From COE1 sp036310845 (lineage in GTDB: Bacteria; Bacillota; Clostridia; Lachnospirales; Lachnospiraceae), in contig JAXJRB010000086.1 of assembly GCA_036310845.1 (NCBI GenBank), forward strand, positions 1 to 64,000: DNA of 64,000 nucleotides, written 5' to 3'. The position numbers and the translations under genes are program-made. Numbering within the stretch: position 1 is the first letter of the stretch; each line of letters opens with the position of its first letter. This document shows, piece by piece, positions 27,201 to 34,516 of this stretch. The notes beneath the pieces are model-generated. The model was not told the origin of the DNA. It saw only the letters and a program-made list of their open reading frames with translations, and made no database searches.

Positions 27201-27217
27201 TATCATTCCTCCTTAAA

Positions 27218-27266
27218 ATGCGTGGTGTACTACACTTAGTATAGTACACCACGCATAAATAATCAA
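27218..27266 (-). promoter_or_regulatory. Transfer-operon promoter inside a 15-bp-arm interrupted palindrome
   Basis: Arms ATGCGTGGTGTACTA (27218-27232) and its exact complement (27242-27256) are separated by 9 bp. The minus-strand -10 TATACT (27238-27243) falls in the spacer/right arm, with TTGATT (27261-27266) 17 bases upstream. A bound dimer would cover the promoter, so a repressed transfer operon is likely. Confidence 0.65.
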
Positions 27267-27274
27267 GAAAAACA

Positions 27275-27301
27275 ATAATGTGTTCAAGTTGAACACATTA
27301 T
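27275..27301. promoter_or_regulatory. 27-bp palindrome, copy 3 of TGTGTTCAANTTGAACACA
   Basis: Perfect inverted repeat with 13-bp arms around a central G, just upstream of the transfer-operon promoter. Confidence 0.7.
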
Positions 27302-27388
27302 GATTAAATATTAATGCAAATAAAAGAAAACTAGTTGTTATCGATATGTCAGATTATGCAGTTTATAATTATTTATCAAAGTAAAAAA

Positions 27389-27417
27389 AACACACTCCAT
27401 GAATTGAGGGGTGTGTT
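27389..27417. terminator. Hairpin with flanking A/T runs
   Basis: ACACACTCC pairs with GGGGTGTGT (plus strand), flanked by AAAA and TTTTT. It lies between the ParR-like gene and the transfer operon. Confidence 0.5.
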
Positions 27418-27433
27418 TTTGCATGAAAAATAC

Positions 27434-27476
27434 AGTAGAATAAAATGTGTTCAAGTTGAACACATTTTATTCTACT
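27434..27476. promoter_or_regulatory. 43-bp perfect palindrome, copy 4 of TGTGTTCAANTTGAACACA
   Basis: The core is extended by AGTAGAATAAAA and its complement, giving 21-bp arms around a central G. It overlaps the stop codon of the ParR-like gene. It may serve both as binding site and terminator. Confidence 0.7.
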
Positions 27477-27961
27477 AGTGACTGAAAGCCAAATGCCATT
27501 TGCTTGATAGATATATCATCATCTTCTTCGTCATCATCATCTTCTAGAAAAGTAGTTAAAGTGCTCATGCTTTCATTTTTAGAAGGGTGTTCACTTGGTT
27601 TAATACTTTCTAATTGATATGTTGTATTTTCTACTTTTTGTAATACAACTTCATTTTCGAGCTGTACAGTGTTGTTTTTCTGTTCCAGATATATTTTGGT
27701 TGCTATAGCTAAAATTTCATCATTAAATGGTAAATACTGGTGTGAGATAGCAGAATTAACACCAATATATTCCAGTACATTTTTTCGAATAATATGGTAA
27801 GGACTATCTAGGGTTATATCGTGAGTTTCACAAAAATCATTGACTAACTTTGTAATCAGTTTTGATTGATAATATCTTACTTTTTCAAGCATATCGAAGG
27901 CATTTTTTTCTTCCATGTCGTTTAAATTGAAATGGATTATTTTTCTTTTATCTTTCTTCAT
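27467..27961 (-). CDS. ParR-like partner of ParM
   Basis: A 164-residue protein. The N-terminal 60 residues (IIHFNLNDMEEKNAFDMLEK, then YYQSKLITKLVNDF) fit the strand-helix-helix of ParR-type ribbon-helix-helix proteins. The C-terminus is acidic (DDDDEEDDD) and could be the ParM-contacting tail. It lies 15 bases behind parM, the standard ParMR order. ParR links the plasmid centromere to the growing ParM filament. Assigned from position and layout. Confidence 0.7.
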   Translation of the reverse strand: MKKDKRKIIHFNLNDMEEKNAFDMLEKVRYYQSKLITKLVNDFCETHDITLDSPYHIIRKNVLEYIGVNSAISHQYLPFNDEILAIATKIYLEQKNNTVQLENEVVLQKVENTTYQLESIKPSEHPSKNESMSTLTTFLEDDDDEEDDDISIKQMAFGFQSLVE

Positions 27962-27976
27962 AATATCACCTTATGC

Positions 27977-28942
27977 TTATAATAACTCTGATTTTAAAAG
28001 TCTAGCATATCCTTTGGCATTGGCTCTTGTGTCAGTAATAAACTGCACGGCATCTTTTTTTATCATAGGATTTTTTAAAAGTGCATTTTTTAGCATGATT
28101 GAACCACCGCCTACAAATAAGCATGGATGAGAGTCGAACATTATTTTCTGCTGTCTTAATGCATTTAATACATTATTGGCATGTTTCATGGTCATTTCTT
28201 TAATCAAAGCCTGTGCTTCTTCGGAAAGAATAGTGTTTTCATTATTGAGTACAGCTTCAATTGCATCATGATCGACGTTAATATTACAATTAGCAAATAT
28301 TTTTTCGGTGATATTATCGTACATGGTAATAATACCCATTTCTAATGAAAGTCTATCCTTAGCAGGAACGCCATTTTTGAACTGGGCAACATCAATAGTA
28401 TATCCACCTATATCAATAACATAATAGGTATTATATTTTTCAGCTATCTTGTTATCCTTAGTGGCGGCTGCGGCTCCTCCTTGCGGATAAACGCGGCATA
28501 TGGTCATTGTAAAAGAGAACTGATACCCATTGTACTCAAAACGTATACCTTTTCCCATATACTGCGTGTAGTAATTAATAAGATTGTCAATATATGTCTT
28601 GTTATAATGGGATACTGGCAAGCCAACTCCTAGCCCTATAGTTGTAATTTTCGATATTGCCTGCTGAATATCGTCATGTGAAGTATATTTTTTCTCGAAT
28701 TTAAAAAGCATTTCTTTTGCAATGGAAATGAGAGTGAGAACAATACCTCTTTCGTCCGCTGTTTTATCTCTCTGATAAAAAAGTCTTTCTGCAGAAGGAG
28801 TATAATAGTTTCCGTTAAACAATAAATAATCGGATGAAATGATAGGTTTTGATGAGTACGGTCCTTCATATCCACTAAGAAATGTCGTATTTTGACTTTT
28901 CATAAATGCGTTTCCAAAATCAACTCCGAATATAGTTTCCAT
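27977..28942 (-). CDS. parM: ParM-like actin-family segregation ATPase
   Basis: A 321-residue actin-fold protein: phosphate-1 GVDFGNAFMKS at residues 5-15, phosphate-2 YVIDIGGYTIDVAQF and the adenosine motif LFVGGGSIMLKN. Length and motifs fit plasmid ParM/Alp filaments, which push plasmid copies apart. Transcribed divergently from the ParB/KorB-like gene; a 32-bp palindrome at 29029-29060 lies between them. Promoter at 28995-29025. Confidence 0.88.
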   Translation of the reverse strand: METIFGVDFGNAFMKSQNTTFLSGYEGPYSSKPIISSDYLLFNGNYYTPSAERLFYQRDKTADERGIVLTLISIAKEMLFKFEKKYTSHDDIQQAISKITTIGLGVGLPVSHYNKTYIDNLINYYTQYMGKGIRFEYNGYQFSFTMTICRVYPQGGAAAATKDNKIAEKYNTYYVIDIGGYTIDVAQFKNGVPAKDRLSLEMGIITMYDNITEKIFANCNINVDHDAIEAVLNNENTILSEEAQALIKEMTMKHANNVLNALRQQKIMFDSHPCLFVGGGSIMLKNALLKNPMIKKDAVQFITDTRANAKGYARLLKSELL

Positions 28943-28994
28943 AATAATACACTGCGCAGTAATAAATTACATGCTTCTCCTTTCATAATATGAG

Positions 28995-29025
28995 TATAGT
29001 ATACCATTTAAAAATATAATATCAA
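28995..29025 (-). promoter_or_regulatory. Class A promoter of parM
   Basis: TTGATA (29020-29025), 16 bases and TATACT (28998-29003) on the minus strand, with the GGTATACTATA box. Confidence 0.65.
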
Positions 29026-29028
29026 GTA

Positions 29029-29060
29029 AAAAGTAACAATTTATATAAATTGTTACTTTT
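29029..29060. promoter_or_regulatory. 32-bp perfect palindrome between parM and the parB-like gene
   Basis: Each arm is AAAAGTAACAATTTAT. The arm repeats the TTGTTACTTTT core of the iteron-like array at 13861-13985. ACGCG follows here, and GCGTGG follows the last repeat there. A candidate centromere or shared operator for parM and the parB-like gene. Confidence 0.7.
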
Positions 29061-29128
29061 ACGCGTGACTAGTGTTTGACTTATCTTTTTTGAATTTATA
29101 TAATTACTAGAAAAAGGAGGTAGTTTAT

Positions 29129-30220
29129 ATGTTAGAAGAAGGCATAAAAATAGAAGAAGGCATAAAAAAAGATATAGATATGAATTTGATTGATTTTTAT
29201 CAGTATAATGAGGAGACTTTTGGGCATAACGATATTGAATATTTTGCAGAAGAAATGAGTGAAGAAGGATTTAGTGGTATTATTGAAGTATATGCTAAAG
29301 CGGATGGAAGATATGAGATAAGTTCGGGTCATAGAAGATATTTGGCTGCTAGAGCTAATAAAATGAAATATATACCATGTTTAGTGTATGAAGATACTGA
29401 TCCGATAACAAAAGCTAAAAGAGCAGTTATGAAAAATATACTAAACAGAGATATGACTCCTCTGGTATGGGCAAGGAGCCTAGATTTTTATGATAAACAT
29501 GTTTTGGCTGTTGAAAAAGACGAAAATGGAAAGAAAAAATATGAAGGTAGAAGAAGGGATGTTCTCGCGAAAAAATTCAACATGTCACCTTCTACTGTAC
29601 ATAGATACTTGTCTTTGCTTAAACTAATACCTGAATTTTCAAAATATACGGATCAGAAGAATTTTCCTTATTATAATTTTTACTCCATTACTCAATTGGA
29701 TGAAGATACGCAAAGAGAGCTTTACGGAAGACTTATTAACATGTATCCAGACGGTGATTTCAGCGCTATCACACGCACACATATTGAACAGACTATAAAT
29801 CAAATGTTGAAACAAAAAGAAAATAAAAGATTACAGGACCTTATAAAACAAGAAGAGAGTGCTGTGAAAACAGAATCTCAATTAGAAAAACAACAAGATG
29901 ATAGTAAAAAAATAGATGAACAGCAAATTCATTATTCAGTGGAATTAAAACCGATGGATGAATTTTTACAGGAGTCAAATGATGGTTTTGTACAGACGGA
30001 TTTTGATCAGTATATTATTGATGAGTTTGAATCAAAGGATTCAGTAGAGAGAGTTGATGTTGACATTAAAAATGTACAATTATTACATTATATTTCGAAA
30101 ATAGAGGAATTTGCAGAACACATAAATATGTTAATAAGTGACGAAAAAATATTGGATAAAAATGAAATAAATACATGCGTTAAATTATTAGAGAATATCA
30201 TAAATAAACTTAATAAATAA
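29129..30220 (+). CDS. ParB/KorB-like DNA-binding protein
   Basis: A 363-residue protein with the ParB N-terminal CTP-fold (ISSGHRRYLAARANKMKYIP, GHRR at about residue 69) and the HTH (RRRDVLAKKFNMSPSTVHRYLSLLK). A Gln/Glu-rich linker and a C-terminal helical dimerisation-like tail follow. It stands alone, not behind ParA, so it may be a KorB/Noc-like regulator or an orphan ParB. The five TGTGTTCAANTTGAACACA palindromes resemble parS in shape and are candidate targets. Start behind AAAAAGGAGGTAGTTTAT. Confidence 0.85.
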   Translation: MLEEGIKIEEGIKKDIDMNLIDFYQYNEETFGHNDIEYFAEEMSEEGFSGIIEVYAKADGRYEISSGHRRYLAARANKMKYIPCLVYEDTDPITKAKRAVMKNILNRDMTPLVWARSLDFYDKHVLAVEKDENGKKKYEGRRRDVLAKKFNMSPSTVHRYLSLLKLIPEFSKYTDQKNFPYYNFYSITQLDEDTQRELYGRLINMYPDGDFSAITRTHIEQTINQMLKQKENKRLQDLIKQEESAVKTESQLEKQQDDSKKIDEQQIHYSVELKPMDEFLQESNDGFVQTDFDQYIIDEFESKDSVERVDVDIKNVQLLHYISKIEEFAEHINMLISDEKILDKNEINTCVKLLENIINKLNK

Positions 30221-30268
30221 AAACAAGGTTATCCAGATGTCAAAGGCTGACATTGGATAACCTTGTTT
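30221..30268. terminator. Strong bidirectional terminator
   Basis: AACAAGGTTATCCA pairs perfectly with TGGATAACCTTGTT, with T-runs on both strands, between convergent genes. Confidence 0.9.
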
Positions 30269-30276
30269 TTATTTAG

Positions 30277-31497
30277 TTATTCAGAAGGATAATCATACTG
30301 TTTGATATCCATGAATAAAATTTCAGCAACTGTTTCTTGTGCCTTGATAGACTCGAATAATGAAAGTGTTTTGCCCTGCTGTTTATTGTTCCTCTCTGTC
30401 ATATATAACATTTCATTAAGATACCAGTAAATATCATATGCGGAACAGGTTCCATTATGTTCTGCAACGATACGTTCCTGACAGTTTCTTAAGGATGCTA
30501 TATGACCTGTCAATTTAAGAGCGGTATAAATGTTTTTCATACAGTCTGCGGGATGGTTGATTGTTATACTCATCAGTTTTTGCAGATTTGTTATATTCTC
30601 GCGGTATTTAGCGAGGAATCGCTGTGACACATCTTTAAATGCACTCATAGCTTTTTTACCACCTTTATGTTCTACGGATAATGACTTACCAAGTATAATA
30701 GGTTTTCCTTCATCAAATATAATAGGTGTCAGACGTGCTGCACATTTTCCAACATCAGATGTAGTTAACCGAACCTGAAGACTAATATTTGAAACCAGTT
30801 CTCCGTTAGCTGTTAAGACATCGTATACTCTTTTTTCAAGTTCTTCATCTCTCAAATTATAAAGTATTTCGGTTATTTCATGTGATGTATTGGACATTGC
30901 AAACTCAAAGCCTGCATACGAATTTTTAAGCTCATACTCTAATATGCCAATCAATTCACTTGTAGGCATTACACTGTAATCTGATTCATCTCCGGATAAG
31001 AGAGCAGTACACTTACCATCGCGTATCAGAGCTAAGGTCTTGTCTTTATATAATCCAAGCCCTTCATTAAGGCACAGACATCTTGTAGCAGGAGCCATTT
31101 CATTTGCCCTTCTTCTTTCTTTTAATGATGAAATAGAACTGCCACTTACGCCACTTCGTTCTTGTATATGCGTGAATGCTGTGTAACGAAGGGGATACAT
31201 AACCATTTCATTATTATATGGCAGACAAATAGCAATACGTGTATTTTTCATTGATGTTGTAATATCCTCATCATCAACATCAGCATTGAACCCGTTTATC
31301 TTATGGCCTTTTTTTGTAGTAAATAAAAAAGAACCTGGTACAAACAGATTCAACTCATTATGTTCCAAGGGAACAGTCTCTATTTCATTTGTGTATACAT
31401 TGACCCATCTATCAGTTGTTTCCTGATTTATGAAGTACTCTTTCATCTGAGTATTATCTGCGAAAGATAACACATCGTTATCCTTTAACTTTTGCAT
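30277..31497 (-). CDS. Unknown 406-residue protein of the two-hairpin-leader regulon
   Basis: Soluble, with no membrane segment and no motif I recognise. It has several cysteines (TRCLCLNEGLG) and a conserved-looking core around VSNISLQVRLTTSDVGKCA. The start at 31497 is chosen because GGAGGCATAAATAT precedes it. It follows the 65-residue gene by four bases, both downstream of leader L1. The same leader type precedes DNA replication and recombination operons, so a DNA-metabolism role is likely by association only. Confidence 0.7.
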   Translation of the reverse strand: MQKLKDNDVLSFADNTQMKEYFINQETTDRWVNVYTNEIETVPLEHNELNLFVPGSFLFTTKKGHKINGFNADVDDEDITTSMKNTRIAICLPYNNEMVMYPLRYTAFTHIQERSGVSGSSISSLKERRRANEMAPATRCLCLNEGLGLYKDKTLALIRDGKCTALLSGDESDYSVMPTSELIGILEYELKNSYAGFEFAMSNTSHEITEILYNLRDEELEKRVYDVLTANGELVSNISLQVRLTTSDVGKCAARLTPIIFDEGKPIILGKSLSVEHKGGKKAMSAFKDVSQRFLAKYRENITNLQKLMSITINHPADCMKNIYTALKLTGHIASLRNCQERIVAEHNGTCSAYDIYWYLNEMLYMTERNNKQQGKTLSLFESIKAQETVAEILFMDIKQYDYPSE

Positions 31498-31501
31498 ATA
31501 T

Positions 31502-31699
31502 TTATGCCTCCTTTGTAAATTTTGTTTCGTCCTTAAAATAACTACGTAATACATTGTTTGCAAAAACATCCAATGCTCTTAAGGATAAAAATTCATGATT
31601 TTCGAAAAGCTCATCAATTATTTCTGATGATATTCCAAAATCTTCTAATACTTTTTTCTTTTGATTAACATGATCATTAAATGTTTTTTTACGATACAT
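31502..31699 (-). CDS. Small 65-residue protein behind leader L1
   Basis: Helical and charged (NQKKKVLEDFGISSEIIDEL). Start behind GAAAGGAGAATAAT. First gene after the L1 leader and nearly touching the 406-residue gene. Function unknown. Confidence 0.65.
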   Translation of the reverse strand: MYRKKTFNDHVNQKKKVLEDFGISSEIIDELFENHEFLSLRALDVFANNVLRSYFKDETKFTKEA

Positions 31700-31737
31700 A
31701 TTATTCTCCTTTCATTGATTTATTTTATTATTTATTT

Positions 31738-31841
31738 AAACCGCATAAGCGGATTATTTTTTGTATAAAAAAAGCAGCTAAACCCAATGGTTTACCTGCA
31801 AATGTGATTTTAAAAATGAAATTTTAGATAGCTTTATTATA
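31738..31841 (-). promoter_or_regulatory. Two-hairpin leader L1 with promoter
   Basis: Minus strand: TATAAT (31836-31841), then AATTTCATTT, terminator-like hairpin A (31774-31799, GCAG..CTGC plus TTTTTTT), then hairpin B (31738-31755, AATCCGC/GCGGTTT). The -10-to-hairpin distance is 36 bases. Confidence 0.75.
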
Positions 31842-31893
31842 CCATATTAAATAAAAAAAACAAGGTGTATTTTTTATTATGTCTATAATATAA

Positions 31894-31919
31894 AAAATAC
31901 CGGAATTGTCCGGTATTTT
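31894..31919. terminator. Bidirectional terminator
   Basis: AAAATACCGG/CCGGTATTTT stem just after the 31923 stop. Confidence 0.8.
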
Positions 31920-31922
31920 TAT

Positions 31923-32393
31923 CTAAATATATGGTAGTACATATAAAGGATAATTTATTATATTCATATTACTTGTATCAGGTAATATATTTTTTTCAAC
32001 TGTGTAAATTGTTACGGAACATCCGGGATAATATCTTGTTATCTTTTGTTGCGGGACATGACATTTATATCTGATTCCACCTACATCTACAATAATGCAG
32101 TTATATTTAGATTTTTTTGTAAAAATAATAGGAGCCTCTGTGGATATACATATTCCTTCTAGTATTATTAATTTATTTGATGTTATGATTTTGTATTCAT
32201 GTATAATCATAAGTACTAACAATATAACAATTATGTTCGTAGTAATAACAAGATATACTTCTCTACTATATATTATGAAACATTCCATAATAATAATAGA
32301 TAAAATTGTTAATAGAAATTTTTTAAAAAATTCCTTATATAGTTTATCCGGTATTATAGAAAGCTTGAGTATTATTTTTTTCAGTATTTTCAT
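31923..32393 (-). CDS. Small two-helix membrane protein with NfeD/OB-like tail (tentative)
   Basis: A 156-residue protein with two adjacent membrane segments (about 27-45 and 49-66) and a cytoplasmic beta-rich tail (ILEGICISTEAPIIF, CIIVDVGGIRYKCHV). Start behind AAAGGAGACTAATTACAAT. It follows the zinc-ribbon membrane protein and probably shares its transcript. Not recognised; the tail impression is weak. Confidence 0.55.
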   Translation of the reverse strand: MKILKKIILKLSIIPDKLYKEFFKKFLLTILSIIIMECFIIYSREVYLVITTNIIVILLVLMIIHEYKIITSNKLIILEGICISTEAPIIFTKKSKYNCIIVDVGGIRYKCHVPQQKITRYYPGCSVTIYTVEKNILPDTSNMNIINYPLYVLPYI

Positions 32394-32417
32394 ATTGTAA
32401 TTAGTCTCCTTTATGCT

Positions 32418-33062
32418 TTAAATAGTCAATATCAAGTAAAGTATAATTGCTATAATTGCGACTATTACAAATATTACTTTAAGAACTGATTTTTCCCGAC
32501 CTATTAATACATGGTCAATTTCGTGTGCGATTTTTGGCAAAGTGTCATTATAGTATCCGTCGAAATTTGCGTTATAGCGACCACTATCATCATACATTTT
32601 AGAATAGTCAGGTTCTTCTTTAACTTCTTCATCTGTCCATGGTATTTTTTTTCTTTTAGAAGAAGATTGTAGCGTTCCTGTAAAATCATCAGTGATATTT
32701 TCTTTATAATCAGTACTAGATAGATCTTCAGAATTTTCTTCATTGGTATCCGTATTTAATGATGGAATATATTCTTCATATTCCTCATCATCTATATTGC
32801 TTACGGATATAGTTTTTTCATTTTCCATATCAGGAATCTCTATTTGTTCTTCCATTTCGGTTTCAGTAAGATATGTATTCATCTCTTCGATAGAAATATT
32901 TTGCATCCTCTGAACCGGTCTATTAACAGTTATCGGATTAGGAGTATTATTAGTGGAAGAATTTTTAGTTTTTGGATTTGGTGTTCCGCAGAACGGGCAT
33001 GTTTCCTGATGTATATCAATAAGTCTTCTACAATTTGTACAATTACATTTAGTTTGAGCCAT
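32418..33062 (-). CDS. Zinc-ribbon membrane protein
   Basis: A 214-residue protein: an N-terminal four-Cys zinc ribbon (CNCTNC.. and CPFCG, residues about 5-26), a roughly 150-residue acidic disordered linker and one C-terminal membrane anchor (LKVIFVIVAIIAIILYLI). A tail-anchored zinc-ribbon design is common in clostridial accessory proteins of unknown role. Start behind AAGGAGGATTAAGCT. Its promoter places the GGTATASTATACC box after the -10, which marks the box as an operator rather than only a -10. Confidence 0.65.
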   Translation of the reverse strand: MAQTKCNCTNCRRLIDIHQETCPFCGTPNPKTKNSSTNNTPNPITVNRPVQRMQNISIEEMNTYLTETEMEEQIEIPDMENEKTISVSNIDDEEYEEYIPSLNTDTNEENSEDLSSTDYKENITDDFTGTLQSSSKRKKIPWTDEEVKEEPDYSKMYDDSGRYNANFDGYYNDTLPKIAHEIDHVLIGREKSVLKVIFVIVAIIAIILYLILTI

Positions 33063-33080
33063 AGCTTAATCCTCCTTTAT

Positions 33081-33125
33081 GGTATAGTATACCATATATT
33101 ATAACGCACATTTTAGTTTTGTAAA
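33081..33125 (-). promoter_or_regulatory. Promoter with separate downstream GGTATASTATACC operator
   Basis: TTTACA (33120-33125), 16 bases and TATAAT (33098-33103) on the minus strand. The box GGTATAGTATACC (33081-33093) lies four bases beyond, near the expected start of transcription. Confidence 0.65.
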
Positions 33126-33130
33126 TAAAA

Positions 33131-33150
33131 AAAACCGCTTGTGCGGTTTT
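33131..33150. terminator. Bidirectional terminator
   Basis: AAAACCGC/GCGGTTTT stem, downstream of the XRE regulator. Confidence 0.75.
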
Positions 33151-33161
33151 TAAATTAGATT

Positions 33162-33905
33162 TTAGTTACTTTGGGAAGAGTAATCTAAATATGCTCTATA
33201 TGATATCCCTAATCCTTCATAAGGAAGTGTAAGTCCAACTTTATTAATTAGACATGAATGTGTTTCATTGTGTTTGTACCAACCGTTATATAGTCCTTGC
33301 AATCCTTTATCAGATGTTGTTAGTTCTACCCACATTTCACGTTTTGTTTTATGAAGCTTTGCATTATCTAACGGATATTTTCCGTTAATAGATGCAAAAT
33401 AGTAATATGTTGGTTCATCAATATAGATGCTTTCAATTATAGGACTTGAAATAGATAAAACACCTCCTGCCAATATAATACTTTTTTTTTCTATATTAAC
33501 AATTCCCCATTGATCAGGATGCGTAAGATTTTTAAATGATACAAAAACAGGTTTTTTATCATAATTTCCTATTTCAGATAGTGGTATAGTTATTTGTTGA
33601 CGTTCTTTATAATGTTTCTCTATATCAATAGTAATAGGTTCCTGCTCAACAAAAGTGCTTTTGGGATTATCTGTTTTACACTGAAGGTATTCAACACTCA
33701 CATCATAAATGGTTGCTAAATATTTAAAAAAGGTTATCGAGGGAGTACGCCTTCCTGTTTCCCAACTACTTATAGCAGGTGTAGTAATCGGAGTTTCTCT
33801 TTTGCTTATATCAGACAATCTTTCAGCAAGCTCTTTCTGTGTAAGATTGTTTTCAATTCGTAAAGATGTTAAACGTTTTGCTACTTTTATATTTGTATTA
33901 TGCAT
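33162..33905 (-). CDS. XRE-family transcriptional regulator
   Basis: A 247-residue protein with an N-terminal Cro/C1 HTH (RLTSLRIENNLTQKELAERL, residues about 10-65, with AISSWETGRRTPS). The 180-residue C-terminal part is beta-rich. It places elements like a peptidase-S24/LexA C-domain, but I see no clear Ser-Lys pair. It could be the repressor of the class A boxes. Start behind AAGGAGATTTTAAA; divergent from the signal-peptidase operon. Confidence 0.85.
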   Translation of the reverse strand: MHNTNIKVAKRLTSLRIENNLTQKELAERLSDISKRETPITTPAISSWETGRRTPSITFFKYLATIYDVSVEYLQCKTDNPKSTFVEQEPITIDIEKHYKERQQITIPLSEIGNYDKKPVFVSFKNLTHPDQWGIVNIEKKSIILAGGVLSISSPIIESIYIDEPTYYYFASINGKYPLDNAKLHKTKREMWVELTTSDKGLQGLYNGWYKHNETHSCLINKVGLTLPYEGLGISYRAYLDYSSQSN

Positions 33906-34093
33906 TTTAAAATCTCCTTATATATGTTGTATTTAATATAAATATCATTAAATAGTACACTTTACCTATGATGATATACCATTCTATTTTACTCTGTCAA
34001 TCGTTGTAATAATTTTATAATGGGACAAGAATACTTATAGGCTTATTTGAGTGAAAAATAGAATAAAATTTCTGTATTTACTGAATACTTATG

Positions 34094-34124
34094 TTGACAG
34101 AATTAAATAAAGTGGTATACTATA
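34094..34124 (+). promoter_or_regulatory. Class A promoter of the plus-strand signal-peptidase operon
   Basis: TTGACA (34094-34099), 16 bases and TATACT (34116-34121), with GTGGTATACTATA over the -10; the clearest copy of this promoter type. Confidence 0.75.
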
Positions 34125-34180
34125 CATAGATATGAAACATTATGTACAGTCACTAGTTTATATAGCGGAGGAATGTAAAT

Positions 34181-34516
34181 ATGAACGTAGAGGTACTGAA
34201 AAAATTTTCTGAAAAGATTATTATAAAAGTTGAAAATAGAAATCAAGAAAAGGAAATGGTACATAAATGCCGGATTTTAGGACATAAGTTGGTGCTTAGA
34301 GATTCTACAGCTTATAATAGTGACAAAAAACCAATATTCCCAATTTATTATGGGTTTTATACTATAGGTGATAAGGTCCAGAGTTGGTGGGACATTGATA
34401 ATTCATGGATGAAAAAAAATAAAAGCATTATAATATGTTATAAATGCTTTTTGGAAAATATAAAGGAAGAATTGAAAGAAGCAGAGGATTTATATGAAAA
34501 TAAAAAGAGTAAGTAA
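34181..34516 (+). CDS. Unknown 111-residue protein
   Basis: Soluble and basic, with CRILGHKLVLRD and two late cysteines (ICYKCF). Start behind GCGGAGGAATGTAAAT. Its last 23 bases overlap the start of the signal-peptidase fusion, so the two are coupled. Not recognised. Confidence 0.65.
   Translation: MNVEVLKKFSEKIIIKVENRNQEKEMVHKCRILGHKLVLRDSTAYNSDKKPIFPIYYGFYTIGDKVQSWWDIDNSWMKKNKSIIICYKCFLENIKEELKEAEDLYENKKSK

Noticed and set aside
31738..31799. Leader hairpins as a known metabolite riboswitch
   Set aside because: No conserved ligand-pocket sequence; stems vary freely and the loop sequences are not conserved, unlike riboswitch aptamers.
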